Source: Neoceratodus forsteri (taxonomy: Eukaryota > Chordata > Ceratodontiformes > Ceratodontidae). Taken from it: a stretch of 64,000 nucleotides of DNA. The stretch is taken from positions 458,953,501-459,017,500 of the forward strand of contig CM057454.1 of NCBI GenBank assembly GCA_016271365.2, written 5' to 3'. Made by a program: the position numbers and the translations under genes. Positions 34,737-44,745 of the stretch are shown here, one piece after another (the first letter of the stretch is position 1; the number at the start of each line of letters is the position of its first letter). Below the pieces are notes generated by a model. It made no database searches, was not told the origin of the DNA, and saw only the letters and a program-made list of their open reading frames with translations.

Positions 34737-35064
34737 GAATGTGTACAGATGTAACAAACAGTACATTGAAAATATTATGGCGATATAGATGTTTACAGAC
34801 TTGCACAGGACAACAAAGGTTAAGACTGTATCAATGGGATATAACAATTCCTCATTTTATAAAACCATATCATAAGTATTATCATTCATTTTTAAATCTT
34901 TCATTCACCTAGCAGCAAAGAAATGAGGCTAATCGGCCAGAACTAAGCAAAGTGAGATAAAAACTTGCCTCTACAAAAAGTAAGTACTAAATGTCATGCA
35001 CCAAGAAAGTACATTTATTCTTCAAAAATTCATGTCTATAATAGGCTACTGAAATGTTCAGAGG

Positions 35065-35245
35065 CTTTGTAATGCAGTGGTTTAAGGCTCTGAGCTACAA
35101 ACCTAATGACCTGGGTTTGAATCTACAGTGCACGCCATGTGACCCTGAGCAAATCACTTATTTTCATTGTGCTCCCAGGTTGCACCTGTAAACAAGCTTT
35201 CAGGTTAGTGTGTCTCTCCTGGTTAAAAGTAAAAAAATCGAAATC
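35065..35245 (+). mobile_element. MIR/CORE-type SINE
   Basis: The tRNA-like head has an A-box-like GTGGTTTAAGGCTCTGAG and a B-box GGGTTTGAATCT. It is followed by the CORE-like ccatgtgaccctgagcaaatcacttattttcattgtgctccca, which parallels the conserved centre of vertebrate MIR/CORE SINEs. It is old and ends without a clear tail. Confidence 0.7.
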
Positions 35246-35288
35246 AATTTTTCTTAATGGAAGAAGGTTTTATTTTTATGTAGGTAGC

Positions 35289-35540
35289 ATATTGCTAGAT
35301 AGATTATGTTATGTTAGTGACAAACTATGCATTTATTGAGAGTTAATGAATGGTACAGTGATGGGTTTTCACTAATGAAGTTGCTAGGATTCCAGAGAAT
35401 TCTGAAGTTATACTGTTACTAAGTAAATAATGTTAGATTAGTGACAAATTGTGTATTTACTGGGAATTAATGAATGGTAAGATGTTATGTTTTGATGAAT
35501 GAAGTTACTAGTATTTCAGAGGATTTTGAAGTTAGGCTAC
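35289..35540. repeat. two-unit tandem repeat, about 124-bp period
   Basis: The block with gttagtgacaaactatg...ttaatgaatggta...gatgaa.gaagtt.ctagga (35289-35412) recurs at 35413-35536 with a constant offset of 124 bp and about 80% identity. Related shorter stretches (gttgctaagtagattaacac...gttagttacaaact) occur near 27430-27470, so it may be a dispersed satellite-like unit. Confidence 0.6.
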
Positions 35541-35555
35541 TGCTACATACAGTAC

Positions 35556-36720
35556 ATATGAACATATGAACATAGGAACATACAAAAAGCCAGCAGAAGA
35601 AGGCCTGAAGGTTTATCAAGTTCACGTGGGGAGCTCATGTACACGTTACATGTTGCTCTGCTCCCTCCCCATCACCCTAAACTTCCCCTTGACTCTATCC
35701 CTCCCTTTTTTAATCCCCCCAATTGTACTGTAATTTATTACCCCCTCTGGCAGTGCATTCCATCCTGCCACCACCTTTTCAGTAAAGAAGTTCCATCAGG
35801 CCTCTTTCCTATACCTCCTCCCCACGTTAATTTGTAGTTGTGCTGTCTGATGTTTCTGTTTTCACTTTTGCAAAAAAGATTAAGTATGTTAATGCTGTTA
35901 ATGGGTTCAAGGTATTTGAAGGTCACGATTATGTCCCCTCTCTCTCTGCTGTACTCTAGTGAGTCCATGTTCAGCTTCACTAGCCTCTACTCATATGAGA
36001 TATCCTGCTGCCCCTAAATCATTTTGTTAGCTGTTCTGTGTACTGCCTCCACCTGGGTTAAGTCTTTAAGGTAGGGGCTCCAGTACTGCATGCAGTTTTG
36101 CAAATGTGGACAAACCATGAACCTGTATAGAGACAGATTTATCTCATTCCTCCTGCTAGAGAACCCCCTTGATATGCAGCACAGCATCCTGTTTACCTTC
36201 CCCACCACCTTTTTGCACTGGGTTGATTATTTCAGGTCACCTGTAATTGTTATTTCCAGGTCTTACCCCTCCTCCAAGACTGTGACCTTCACTGCCCCAA
36301 GACTGTACTCATCCCTGGAGTTCTTATACCCTGTCTGCATTACCTTGCACTTTTTAGTACTGAGCCTTAATTGTCAGATTCCAGACCACATTTTAAAGCT
36401 TGCTAGGTCCTCCCTTAGATCCCTTATACCCTCCTCAGTGTCCACCCTCCCACAAAGCTTGGTATCATCTGCAAAAAGACATGTCTTGCCTTTGATACCA
36501 TCCCCAATGTCACTGATGAACACATTCAATAGGACTGTACCAAGCACTTATCCCTGTGGGACCCCACCAGTAACTTCTCTCATACTGGAGTGCTGCCCCC
36601 AATACCACACATTGCATTCTACACCCTATCCAGTTTGCAGCCAACCTGGTTAGTTTATCCCCTGTCCAATACTTCAATCCACACTGGGCATGTTAAAATC
36701 TTCCACTATTACTACTTCTT
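35556..36720 (-). mobile_element. CR1/L3-like LINE 3' portion, antisense
   Basis: On the minus strand, the region near 36560-36440 encodes REVTGGVPQG, then FADDTKLCGRVDTEEG with an intact catalytic pair at 36461-36475. 36208-36014 has NRMLCCISRGF and YRFMVCPHLQNCMQYWSPYL. 35980-35738 has the C-terminal block (SLEYSRERGDIIVTFKYLEPI). The 3' end carries the gaacatatgaacataggaacat motif. It is 5'-truncated within the RT. Confidence 0.8.
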
Positions 36721-37353
36721 CCCCCTCTGCAACCACTTGCTACACTGATTAGTTTACAGAGGTAACAGTGGGAATATTTTGCAATGTAATGCTTGATCAG
36801 GTGATGCTTTTTAACAAAAGATGTTTCTAAATATATCCTACAATTGAAAGACATTTTATAAAACTATTTATATGCAATAACAAATTGTAATTAGAAATTA
36901 ATTACTTTGGGCCAGATATTCCGACAGTGCCAGGCAATGGCGCAAGTGGAGGCGCAGTGCAACTGAGATGCACCGGGGGCCAGACAGGGGAATATTAAAA
37001 GGTGATGTGGCATGGCGCATCACCTTTGAATATGGCACAGAATGTGCATGGTGCATGTACAATGTGCCGGCGCAGTCCCCAGACATGGAGGACTGGGAAT
37101 GCTCCAGCACAACTGTAGTTGCGCTGGGTGCATCACCTGCAATATTCAGAAGTGGGCATGCAAATGGGGCCATAATGTATGCACGGCACAAATGGGGCCA
37201 TTTGCATGCCATTATGTCCTCATTTGCATGAGCTGCACAGCGCAGCCCAGCGAAATGCATCTGGTACCCTGCAGAGAATGTTGTATGGACTGAGGGGGTC
37301 CTGGGGCACCCCATCCCATAACTGCAATTGTGGTAAAAAGTAATACAGTACAT

Positions 37354-37720
37354 TCCCTGGTGATCCAGTGGTTCCTCCCCCCACCCGCCCCATAACCCCA
37401 GTCATGGGATATATTGAATTAACACAGGCCCTGGTAGTCTAGTGGACCCCCCACCCAGTAACCCTGATCGTGGGTACTAGTGAGTATAATCACATCCCTG
37501 GTAGTCTAGTGGTACCCCCCTTCCTTACCCAATTGTGGGTACTAGTGAATCAAATAAACTCCCTGATGATCTAGTGGTAACCACCTCCCCACCTGTGCCT
37601 CCGATAGCAGGTAAACCGATATAGATATACTCCCTGGTAGTCTAGTGGTAACCCCCTCCCTTCTGTAGCTGCGAGCACTGGTATTATTAAGTAACATCAT
37701 ATGCCCTGGTGATCTAGTGG
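37354..37720 (+). repeat. six-unit array of tRNA-Glu 5'-end-like motif (plus orientation)
   Basis: Copies start at 37354, 37428, 37495, 37560, 37631 and 37703, 65-74 bp apart. The consensus TCCCTGGTAGTCTAGTGGTA differs at one or two positions from the 5' end of eukaryotic tRNA-Glu (TCCCTGGTGGTCTAGTGGTT). It includes the A-box of the Pol III promoter. Each copy is followed by a C-rich run and a gatcgtgggtactagtga-like spacer. No B-box or tRNA 3' half was seen in any unit. Confidence 0.8.
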
Positions 37721-37920
37721 AACTCATACACATATTTTGACTGTATAGTACAGTATGCCCAGCAAGCCCATTGGTCCACACCGTGGACCAATAGGCATAC
37801 AGCTCATACTGTCAGCTGTCATTCTGCGGCTGGCTGGGCAGTATGTTGGTGGGTTGCAGCCACCCACCAATGATGGGGGGGCTGGGTGGGCTGGGGACCC
37901 TGTTTGGGCTGGGGAGGGTG

Positions 37921-38295
37921 TTACCACTGGACCACCAGGTATATGTGGATTATGTGTTCAGCGGTGGTCGCTGCATCAGGTGGGGTGGGGGGACCACTAG
38001 ACTACCAGGGATGGGGACTTATTTACTGTTTGGGTGATCAGTGCTTCACGAGGGTTGGGGGGGTACCACTAGATCACCAGGGCATATGATGTACTTAACA
38101 ATACCGGCACTCATGGCTACAGGAGGGAGGGGGTTACCACTAGACCATCTGGGAGTTTATTTAATTCACTAGTACCCATGATCGGGTACAGGAGGGAGAG
38201 GGGTGCCACTAGACTACCAGGGCATCTTATTTTCATATACCTTACCCACAATTGGGCTTCTGTGAGGGAGGGGCTTACCACTGGACTGCCAGGGA
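37921..38295 (-). repeat. six-unit array of tRNA-Glu 5'-end-like motif (minus orientation)
   Basis: Copies occupy 37921-37940, 37991-38010, 38064-38082, 38134-38153, 38203-38222 and 38276-38295, spaced 69-73 bp. The motif is the reverse complement of the left array (TACCACTAGACYACCAGGG). The copy number equals that of the left array, so the whole is a large imperfect palindrome centred near 37820. Units differ from one another, so the arrays are old or not homogenised. Confidence 0.8.
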
Positions 38296-38684
38296 CCAGA
38301 TGGGAGCTTGTGGACAGTGTTCTGTGTGGGCGGGTGGTCACCCACAGCCAGCGGCTGCTCTGTTGAGCACTGCAATATAACAGCCTGCCTGTGGGTGGCC
38401 GGGATTTGAGCCTTGTATTTCCAGCTCAACTTTGTGCCACAGTCTGCCATGCATCTGAGAGTTGTGCCAGCAAGTGCGCCACACATCTCGGGCTGAATGT
38501 CAGGATGTGCTGTATATGCATGGGCGCCCTCTTTAGATGTACCGCATACATTACCAATGCACCCCGGTGCACTGAGACTTGCACTGCACAAGTCACCCTT
38601 TTGAATATTGCACCGGGGTGCACTGTGGGGTTGTGCCAGTGTAACTTGGTTGCACCAGGTTCAATCCCTTTGAATATCTGACCC

Positions 38685-39934
38685 TTTGTTGTTTATCAAA
38701 GTTATGAAAACTATTAGCATGGTATATTTACAGAAAAAAATACTAAATAAAGCAAAATAACAAAGAAGCAACTGCTAAAAGCTAAACATTTATAACAAGC
38801 ATGTCTTACAAAACAATCTATCCCATTGTACTGCAGCCAAACTACAGAGGCAGACAGATGCTCCTGCTCCTAAGCAAGTCCTACAACATCTGAGATCTGA
38901 AATAAAAGTTACAAGTAACTGCCATAATTCACATAGAATAATGTATGGTACTTCATAAATTATGAGTTGCTTTTTTACACACCACAGTTGTCTGATACCA
39001 AATAAACCACAATTGTAAAGCTCAATTGGTTTATGATGATATCACAGAAATAATATTAAAACACCACAATTTCTTTGACATTATTGGTGATTAAAAAATC
39101 AGAAAAAGTCAACTAGTTTTTACCAACTATCTTCCATTAGTAAATAAACAGTGGAGACACAGGGGAGTGTAAAACATGTGGCTGTTACTAAAGCAGTACA
39201 ACAGGTGCCACCTTACCAGCAGAACAGTAGCAATACCACTCACAGCACCAGCTATTCAAGTTTAAGAATGAGCTCGAGCCACTAGAGGCCAGTCAAGAGG
39301 AGGTACATTGAACGTCCCCCCAGTGGATGCTGTCTTCCTGTGTGGGGGGGGGGGCAGTTATAACTGTTGCTGTTGTACTGCCACCTGAGTGATCACAGGT
39401 GGTAGTGCAGACAGCAGCACAAATGACAGAAACACACCAGCTGGAGGTCTGCTTGACACACACTTCCGTGTCTCTGTTTGGACCTTCCAAGCATGCTCAT
39501 GTCCTATGGGTACAGGACCGAAAACAGAAAAACGGTATCTGCTGAGCACTATGATCCTGGCATTCTCAGGCCCCAAGCACTGCTACTAGCCATTTACAGG
39601 GAACCCAAGGATCTCTAATCCATGTTCACTGTGTAAGAAAGAATGAATTATAAAAAAACATAGTACAACACATGAATTGAAACCATTTATGTAGTATGAG
39701 TTGTTATAATGAGTATAATCTTGTACTTCCTCTGAAATTTATAATGGATTTTCCTCACTTATAAAATATGTAAATTCATGATCAAAAAGTTAACTGATTA
39801 AACTACGTGTTTTAGCTTCCCAGAGTAAGTTACAGTCTCAGCTATAGTTGTATGCTGACAGCACAGTTTAAATTTTTTCTCTTTTGTTGCATTATTTAGC
39901 TGCTTAACTACAAATGAGAAGAAGAGAAAAAATC
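38685..39934. other. unassigned sequence with short inverted repeats
   Basis: It includes the hairpin at 38969-39050, a poly-G run at 39344-39353 and a hairpin at 39369-39415 (GCTGTTGTACTGCCACCTG pairing with its near complement). No gene is supported. Confidence 0.4.
38969..39050. mobile_element. TTTTACACACC-type hairpin family, divergent member
   Basis: It has cttttttacacacc, tctgatacca and ataaaccacaattg. The last pairs with caattggtttat and gatgatatca on the right. Order and spacing match the hairpins at 29504 and 31164, but the outermost arms no longer pair. Confidence 0.5.
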
Positions 39935-40372
39935 AGCCTTTATACAGTGCTTTCATAAACATTGTATCCCAAAGTGCTTTACAAGCAATGCTAGACTGGT
40001 AGTGAAGTGACTGAATGTGTCGTAGCAGCCGTTTCACATGTCAGCACCCACACAGAGCCTTGGACAGAAGCATGAACCAGTTTTATGGGACGGGGAATGT
40101 TGGCCAGGACACTGAAGCAAATCTCCTACTGTTGCGAATAGTACCTTGGGTTCTTTACTTCCACCTGCACACCCACCATGACAGCACCAAAGATGAGTAG
40201 AAGGGAGCTAGGTTTAAGAACTCAGCTGAAGGATGGGTCACCGTGACAGTGCAGCACACCCCTAGTACTACACTCAGGTACCAGCATTTAAGGTACAAGC
40301 CCAATCCTGGTGAGGCACTGGAACCCATGACCTTCTGGCCCAGAGACAGATGTGCTTACCAACTGATCCACG
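39935..40372 (-). mobile_element. long tRNA-headed SINE with LINE-like tail, antisense
   Basis: On the minus strand the head (40372-40290) reads gcgtggatcagttggtaagcac with the B-box-like ggtcatgggttccagtgcc. The body is about 300 bp. The 3' end reads tttgggatacaatgtttatgaaagcactgtataaaggctga, resembling an L2-family LINE tail. The A-box and B-box lie about 35 bp apart, as in tRNA. A (TA)n run adjoins the head. Confidence 0.6.
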
Positions 40373-40375
40373 CTG

Positions 40376-40381
40376 TATATG

Positions 40382-40422
<41 letters not shown>
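40376..40422. repeat. (TA)n microsatellite
   Basis: TATG/TATA repeats become pure TA over about 45 bp, next to the head of the antisense SINE. Confidence 0.95.
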
Positions 40423-40427
<5 letters not shown>

Positions 40428-40535
40428 TATTTTCTGTTTAATGTATAAGAAGATAATAGCACACATGACTAAAGAAAACTGCAGAAATATATATGTAAAA
40501 CTTAACAGTAATTTACTTTCTCTTTCTCATTTTAG

Positions 40536-40600
40536 ATCCTGGAAAATTCAGAAAAGGAAAGTATTCTACCAGTGACATCAGGCCCAATTTCTGAAGGGCA
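40536..40600 (+). CDS. candidate terminal exon after a strong splice acceptor
   Basis: The acceptor tttactttctctttctcattttag ends at 40535. In phase 1 the following frame reads (G/A)xPGKFRKGKYSTSDIRPNF and a stop near 40593. Another frame stays open much longer but becomes pyrimidine-repeat translation. No family is recognised and no upstream exon can be assigned with confidence. Confidence 0.15.
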
Positions 40601-40789
40601 TATTTTCCTAAATAGGAGTAATAGCAGCTGCCATAGGCATTGTGACAACAGGCATCAATGGTATGTCTGTGGCCTTGGGAAATATGAAGCTGCTGTTACA
40701 ACCTTGGCAGCAGGAATAGGGGGTATGGTAAGTACCATGGAGGAGATCATACAGCACATATTTTGTGATGTCTTCTCCTTCAAGGTACT

Positions 40790-41230
40790 GAAACATCATT
40801 CATTTCTTGTACCACCAGAGCAGGAACATCTTCTGCCTCTGCCCCATCTTTTCCTCTCCAACCTATCCATATCCGTTCCTGACCTCTTCCTACCACCACT
40901 AAACCTCTTTAACATGCACCTATATGTCTTACACCTCTCCCTCCTTCAGAGACGCACATTTCCTACTCCCAATATCCTCATTACTTATTCTGTACCTCTA
41001 CACCACCTCTACCTTTTCTTGTATGTTCTCCCCCAGCACGTCCTTCACCATCTACTCATTCTATACTTCCTTTTGCCCCATCTTCTTTTCTACATCCTCT
41101 CCACCCACCTACTCAATCTGTACCTCCTTCTCAACATTTGCTTGAAACTTACCTTCATCTATGCTTCTCACTATCTTCCTGTCTGATTCTACACACATCC
41201 CTACTCCACCTGCTCTCTGTTTCTTCCCAA
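40790..41230. repeat. pyrimidine-rich degenerate repeat tract
   Basis: About 440 bp are more than 75% C+T on the plus strand, built from loosely repeated tctgtacctcc, ccaccttctcc and ttcctaccacc words. It creates a 204-codon open frame (40572-41186) rich in Leu, Pro, His and Ser that is a composition artefact. The mirror-like pyrimidine content might allow triplex formation, but that is speculation. Confidence 0.65.
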
Positions 41231-41512
41231 AATTTTCCAAATTAAATAAGAATTCTCTTCTCCTCCTTCACCCCTTCACTATCAAACCCCTTGAAAATAA
41301 TTGCTAAACCCACTCTGCCATCCAATGCTCCTTCCTAACTCATTTGTAAACATATAACACACTGCAAATTTTGTAAATGCTCTTGTTTTATTGTAAACAA
41401 TGTTAAATGTTATTTTACTTGTTGCAACAGTGTAATTACTCTAAAAAAGTGCATATGAAAGTGTGCCCAGGGAATGTAGTGTTCATGAATTACAAACAAC
41501 TATAACATTTCT

Positions 41513-43012
41513 CAAAAAAACCTCAGCCACTCACTACCCAACTTTAAAAACCACAAGGCTCTGCATTTCTTTTTACACTGTAAGATGAAAAACATAAAAA
41601 AAACGCTGGCATAGCCTGACACGTTTTGGATTGAAATCCTTTATCAAAGGCTAAAACCAGTAAAACCACACATTCCTTATAAATCATGTGACTCATGACA
41701 TCATTGTGATGTCAACATTAAAAATTCAAATTGATTGGTTCATAACACAGTTAACACATCTTTAAAACACATCCCTATATATCTTATTACATAAAGAATC
41801 ACATACTATAAAGACAAATATTATAATTTATAATCAAAGCAAGTGATCAGCAATTCATCAAATGGTACTACACAAACATTTCATCTATCTTCAAAATAAG
41901 GTTTCAGGTTGAACCTTGCATTCAAGTCTGTTTTTATTTTTTGTGGCATGTAGTCTCAGGATCCAATCGATTTCTTTTTTTCAAAACTTTATTTTTGACG
42001 TTATTCCCCTTGGATTCAGAAACACCCTTTTAATTCCTCTAAATGTGATCAGGTTATGCTTCATCTCCAGATTCCGTAACTTGTAATGCTGCGGCATAAG
42101 TTGGATCTTTTCTCTCTGCTGCTCTTATATGCTCTCCCACCCATGTTTTAAATTGTCTGACTGTCTTTCCCACATAAAATGCCTTGCAACTGCATTCAGC
42201 TAAATATATGACCCCCTGTGTGTTGCAGGTAATTACTGTCTAATGTCAAACCTCCAGTCACTGTGTACACTTGAAAATTCTTTCCTGGTAGTTACATATT
42301 TACAATAGACACATTTTTTACACTGATAACATCCCTTGGTATTGTCTAACCATGTTGTATTCTTTTTATTTGAAAAATGGCTTTGCACTAAACTGTCTTT
42401 CAAGGAGGGAGTTCTCTAATACGGCATCATCGAAGGAGTTTCTGCATGCACTTATAAGCCACTGTCACTAGACAGCACCTGCCAATGTTTTCTGATAATT
42501 TTTTCAACCCAACTTGCATGTGCTGAGTAGGTGGTTACATAGTGGAATCTGGTTCCATTACTTCTCTCACGGGGTTCTGTACTGAGTAAAAGGATCCTTT
42601 CCTGATTAGTTACTGCCAAACAGGCTCCTTCAACAGTATTTCATGATGCATAACCTCTCTCATATAGTCTGTTACTGAGGTCTTCCACCCCACTCTTGAA
42701 ACTTTCCTGTGTCTAGATAATTTATTTCTTTTTTTGTCTGCTCTGTAGCTGAATTTTAAATGTGTATTTGTACTATGTAGGAAAACCACAAATTCATTCA
42801 GTGTTTCAAAGTGCCCCACCACACGAGCATGATGTCCTTGATAAAGCACTACCACATTACTATGTAGTTGAAAAAGGATTAACCTGTTGTTTAAAGGTAA
42901 CGTCATGTTCCCATTGTCCCACATATAAATTGTCAATAGATGGTGCACATGTGGCCCCCATTGCGGTGCCTTTGTTTTGCAAGAACATGTTCCCATTAAA
43001 AGTACATACATT
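41513..43012 (-). mobile_element. Penelope-like element, 3' half, antisense arm of head-to-head pair
   Basis: The minus strand begins with FNGNMFLQNKGTAMG then ATCAPSIDNLYVGQWE (RT palm, about 43000-42900), followed by LVWWGT-like sequence, FLHSTNTHLKFSYRADK, and the GIY-YIG block AECSCKAFYVGKTVRQFKTW (about 42210-42140). It ends with a terminal block containing CTTTGATAAAGGATTTCAATCC/AAAAC (41621-41651). Frameshifted throughout. The same sequence lies in opposite orientation from 43013. Confidence 0.8.
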
Positions 43013-43244
43013 GCTTTATTGATGATGTCATGCTCGTGTGGCAGGGGCATCGTGAAACACTGAATGAATTTGAGGTTTTCCTACATAGTACAAATTCACA
43101 TTTAAAATTCAGTTACACAGCAGACAAAAAAGAAATAAACTATCCTGACCTTACTCTCGGGGGGAAGACATATGAAGTGTCAACTCGGAGATATGTAGAA
43201 AGGACATGGATGGCAATAGCCTTTTATTAGCTTCCAGTTGCCAT

Positions 43245-43586
43245 TAGGGTTACCACCTGTCCTGATTTTCACAGGACAGTCCTGATTTGGGCAGCTGTGT
43301 CCTGCAAAAAAACATGAAAAATACTAAATGTCCTGATTTTATAGTAGAAAAAATATTTTCTAACTTTCCACTAAATGTTCAAGAAAACTACAGTAGCTTA
43401 ACTAAAATACCTTAAAATGATAAGAAACACTAGAAGCAACTAAGAAACTACAATACTTAGCCTTAATTCTGATTATATAGAGAAAACAAGTCTGTTGCAT
43501 TGGTCGAGGTTACGTACTGTCCTGCGAAAAATCATGTTTCAGTAATAAATGTCCCACTTTGGGCTTCTTACAAGGTGGTAACCCTA
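43245..43586. mobile_element. 342-bp hAT-type MITE with 8-bp target duplication
   Basis: Ends TAGGGTTACCACCTGTCC and GGTGGTAACCCTA are inverted repeats. The flanking 8-mers GTTGCCAT (43237-43244) and GTTGCAAT (43587-43594) differ at one base, an 8-bp duplication as hAT elements make. Removing the MITE restores the PLE coding line (SCHPHYTIKNIPKGQFL-like). The interior contains repeated tgtcctgatttt words and no ORF. Confidence 0.85.
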
Positions 43587-44716
43587 GTTGCAATCCACAT
43601 TATACAATTAAAAACATCCCGAAGGGACAATTCCTTTGAGTAAAAAGGAATTGTAATACACAGGAAACTTTTGAGAGGGGGCTGGAAGACCTCAGTAACA
43701 TACTATATGAGAGAGGTTATGCACAAAATATTGTTGAAGGAGCCCGTTTGGCAGTAACCAATCAAGAAAGGATCCCTTTACTCAGTACAGAACCCTGTGA
43801 GAGAAATAATAGAACCAGATTCCACTATATAACCATCTATCAGCACATGCAAGTTGAGTTGAAAAAATGATAAGAAAACATTGGCAGGTGCTGTCTAGTG
43901 ACAGTGGCTTCCTAATTTATTCAGAAACTGCTCCAATGATGTCATATTGGAGAGCTTCCTCATTGAAAGACAGTTTAGTATGAAGTAATTTTTCAAAATA
44001 AAAAAATACAACATGGTTAGACAATACCAAGGGATGTTATCAGTGTAAAAACTGTGTCTATTATAAATATGTAACTACCAGGAAAGAATTTTCAAGTGTA
44101 CACAGCAACCAGAGCTTTGACACTAGGCAGTTAATTACCCGCAGCACACTGGGGGTCGTATATTTAGCCAAATGCAGTTGCAAGGCATATTATGTGGGAA
44201 AGACAGTCAGACAATTTAAAACAAAGGTGGGAAAATGAGTAAGAGCAGTGGAGAGAAAAGATCCAACTTATGCCACAGCATTACATGTTATAGAGTCTGA
44301 TGATGAAACAAAACATGTGTTCACATTTAGAGGAATTAAAAGGGTGTTTCTGAATCGGGGGGTAGTAACTTTAACAATAAAGTTGTGAAAAAAGAAACTG
44401 CCTCAATCCTGAGACTACAAGGCACAAAAAAAAAAACAGGCTTGAATGTGGGGTTCAACTTGAAACCTTATCTTGAAGATAGATTCAGTGTTTGTGCAGT
44501 ACCATTTGATGAATTGCTGATCACTTGTTTTGTTTGAAAATTATAATATTTGTCTTTATTATATGTGATTATTATGTAATAAGATGTACAGTGATATGTT
44601 TTAAATATGTGTTGACTGTGTTATGAACCAATCACTTTGAATTTTTAATGATGACTCCACAGTGATGTCATGTGTCACAGGATTTATGAGGAATGTGTGG
44701 TTTTACTGGTTTTAGC

Positions 44717-44745
44717 CTTTGATAAATGATTTTGATCCGAAACTC
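44717..44745 (+). ncRNA. hammerhead-like remnant at PLE end
   Basis: The sequence TTTGATAA, a stem GATTTTGATC-like, CGAAAC and CTCGTCAGG resembles the CUGAUGA, stem II, GAAA order. The C and G that should be invariant are changed (TGATAA), so activity is unlikely. The left arm has the partner copy at 41621-41651 with AAAAC for GAAAC. It is the same position in the element where hammerheads occur in PLE pseudo-LTRs. Confidence 0.35.

Larger units (their letters stand above)
36909..38684. mobile_element. 1.78-kb non-autonomous DNA transposon carrying opposed tRNA-like arrays
   Basis: Termini GGGCCAGATATTC and (reverse complement of the right end) GGGTCAGATATTC pair, and TTT flanks both sides (36906-36908, 38685-38687) as a possible 3-bp target duplication. 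Internal halves are partly symmetrical: six tRNA-Glu-5'-like motifs run plus (37354-37720), six run minus (37921-38295). Outer GC-rich segments (gcgcagtgcaac, gtgcactg) also mirror each other. No transposase is present. Same family as 24057-26122 by its ends. Confidence 0.75.

Noticed and set aside
36090..36653. 187-codon plus-strand ORF
   Set aside because: It is the antisense shadow of a CR1/L3 RT whose motifs read correctly on the minus strand.
36898..37353. 151-codon minus-strand ORF
   Set aside because: Lies in the GC-rich part of a non-autonomous DNA transposon; no transposase or other motif is visible.
37354..37720. Tandem functional tRNA-Glu genes
   Set aside because: Only the first ~20 nt resemble tRNA-Glu; no anticodon arm, B-box or 3' half is present in any unit.
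37354..38295. CRISPR-like array (regular ~20-bp repeats with ~50-bp spacers)
   Set aside because: Repeats diverge from each other, flip orientation halfway, match tRNA-Glu and lie in eukaryotic repeat DNA without cas genes.
40572..41186. 204-codon ORF as a real protein
   Set aside because: Most of its length translates a C/T-rich low-complexity tract into Leu/Pro/His/Ser; no domain is visible.
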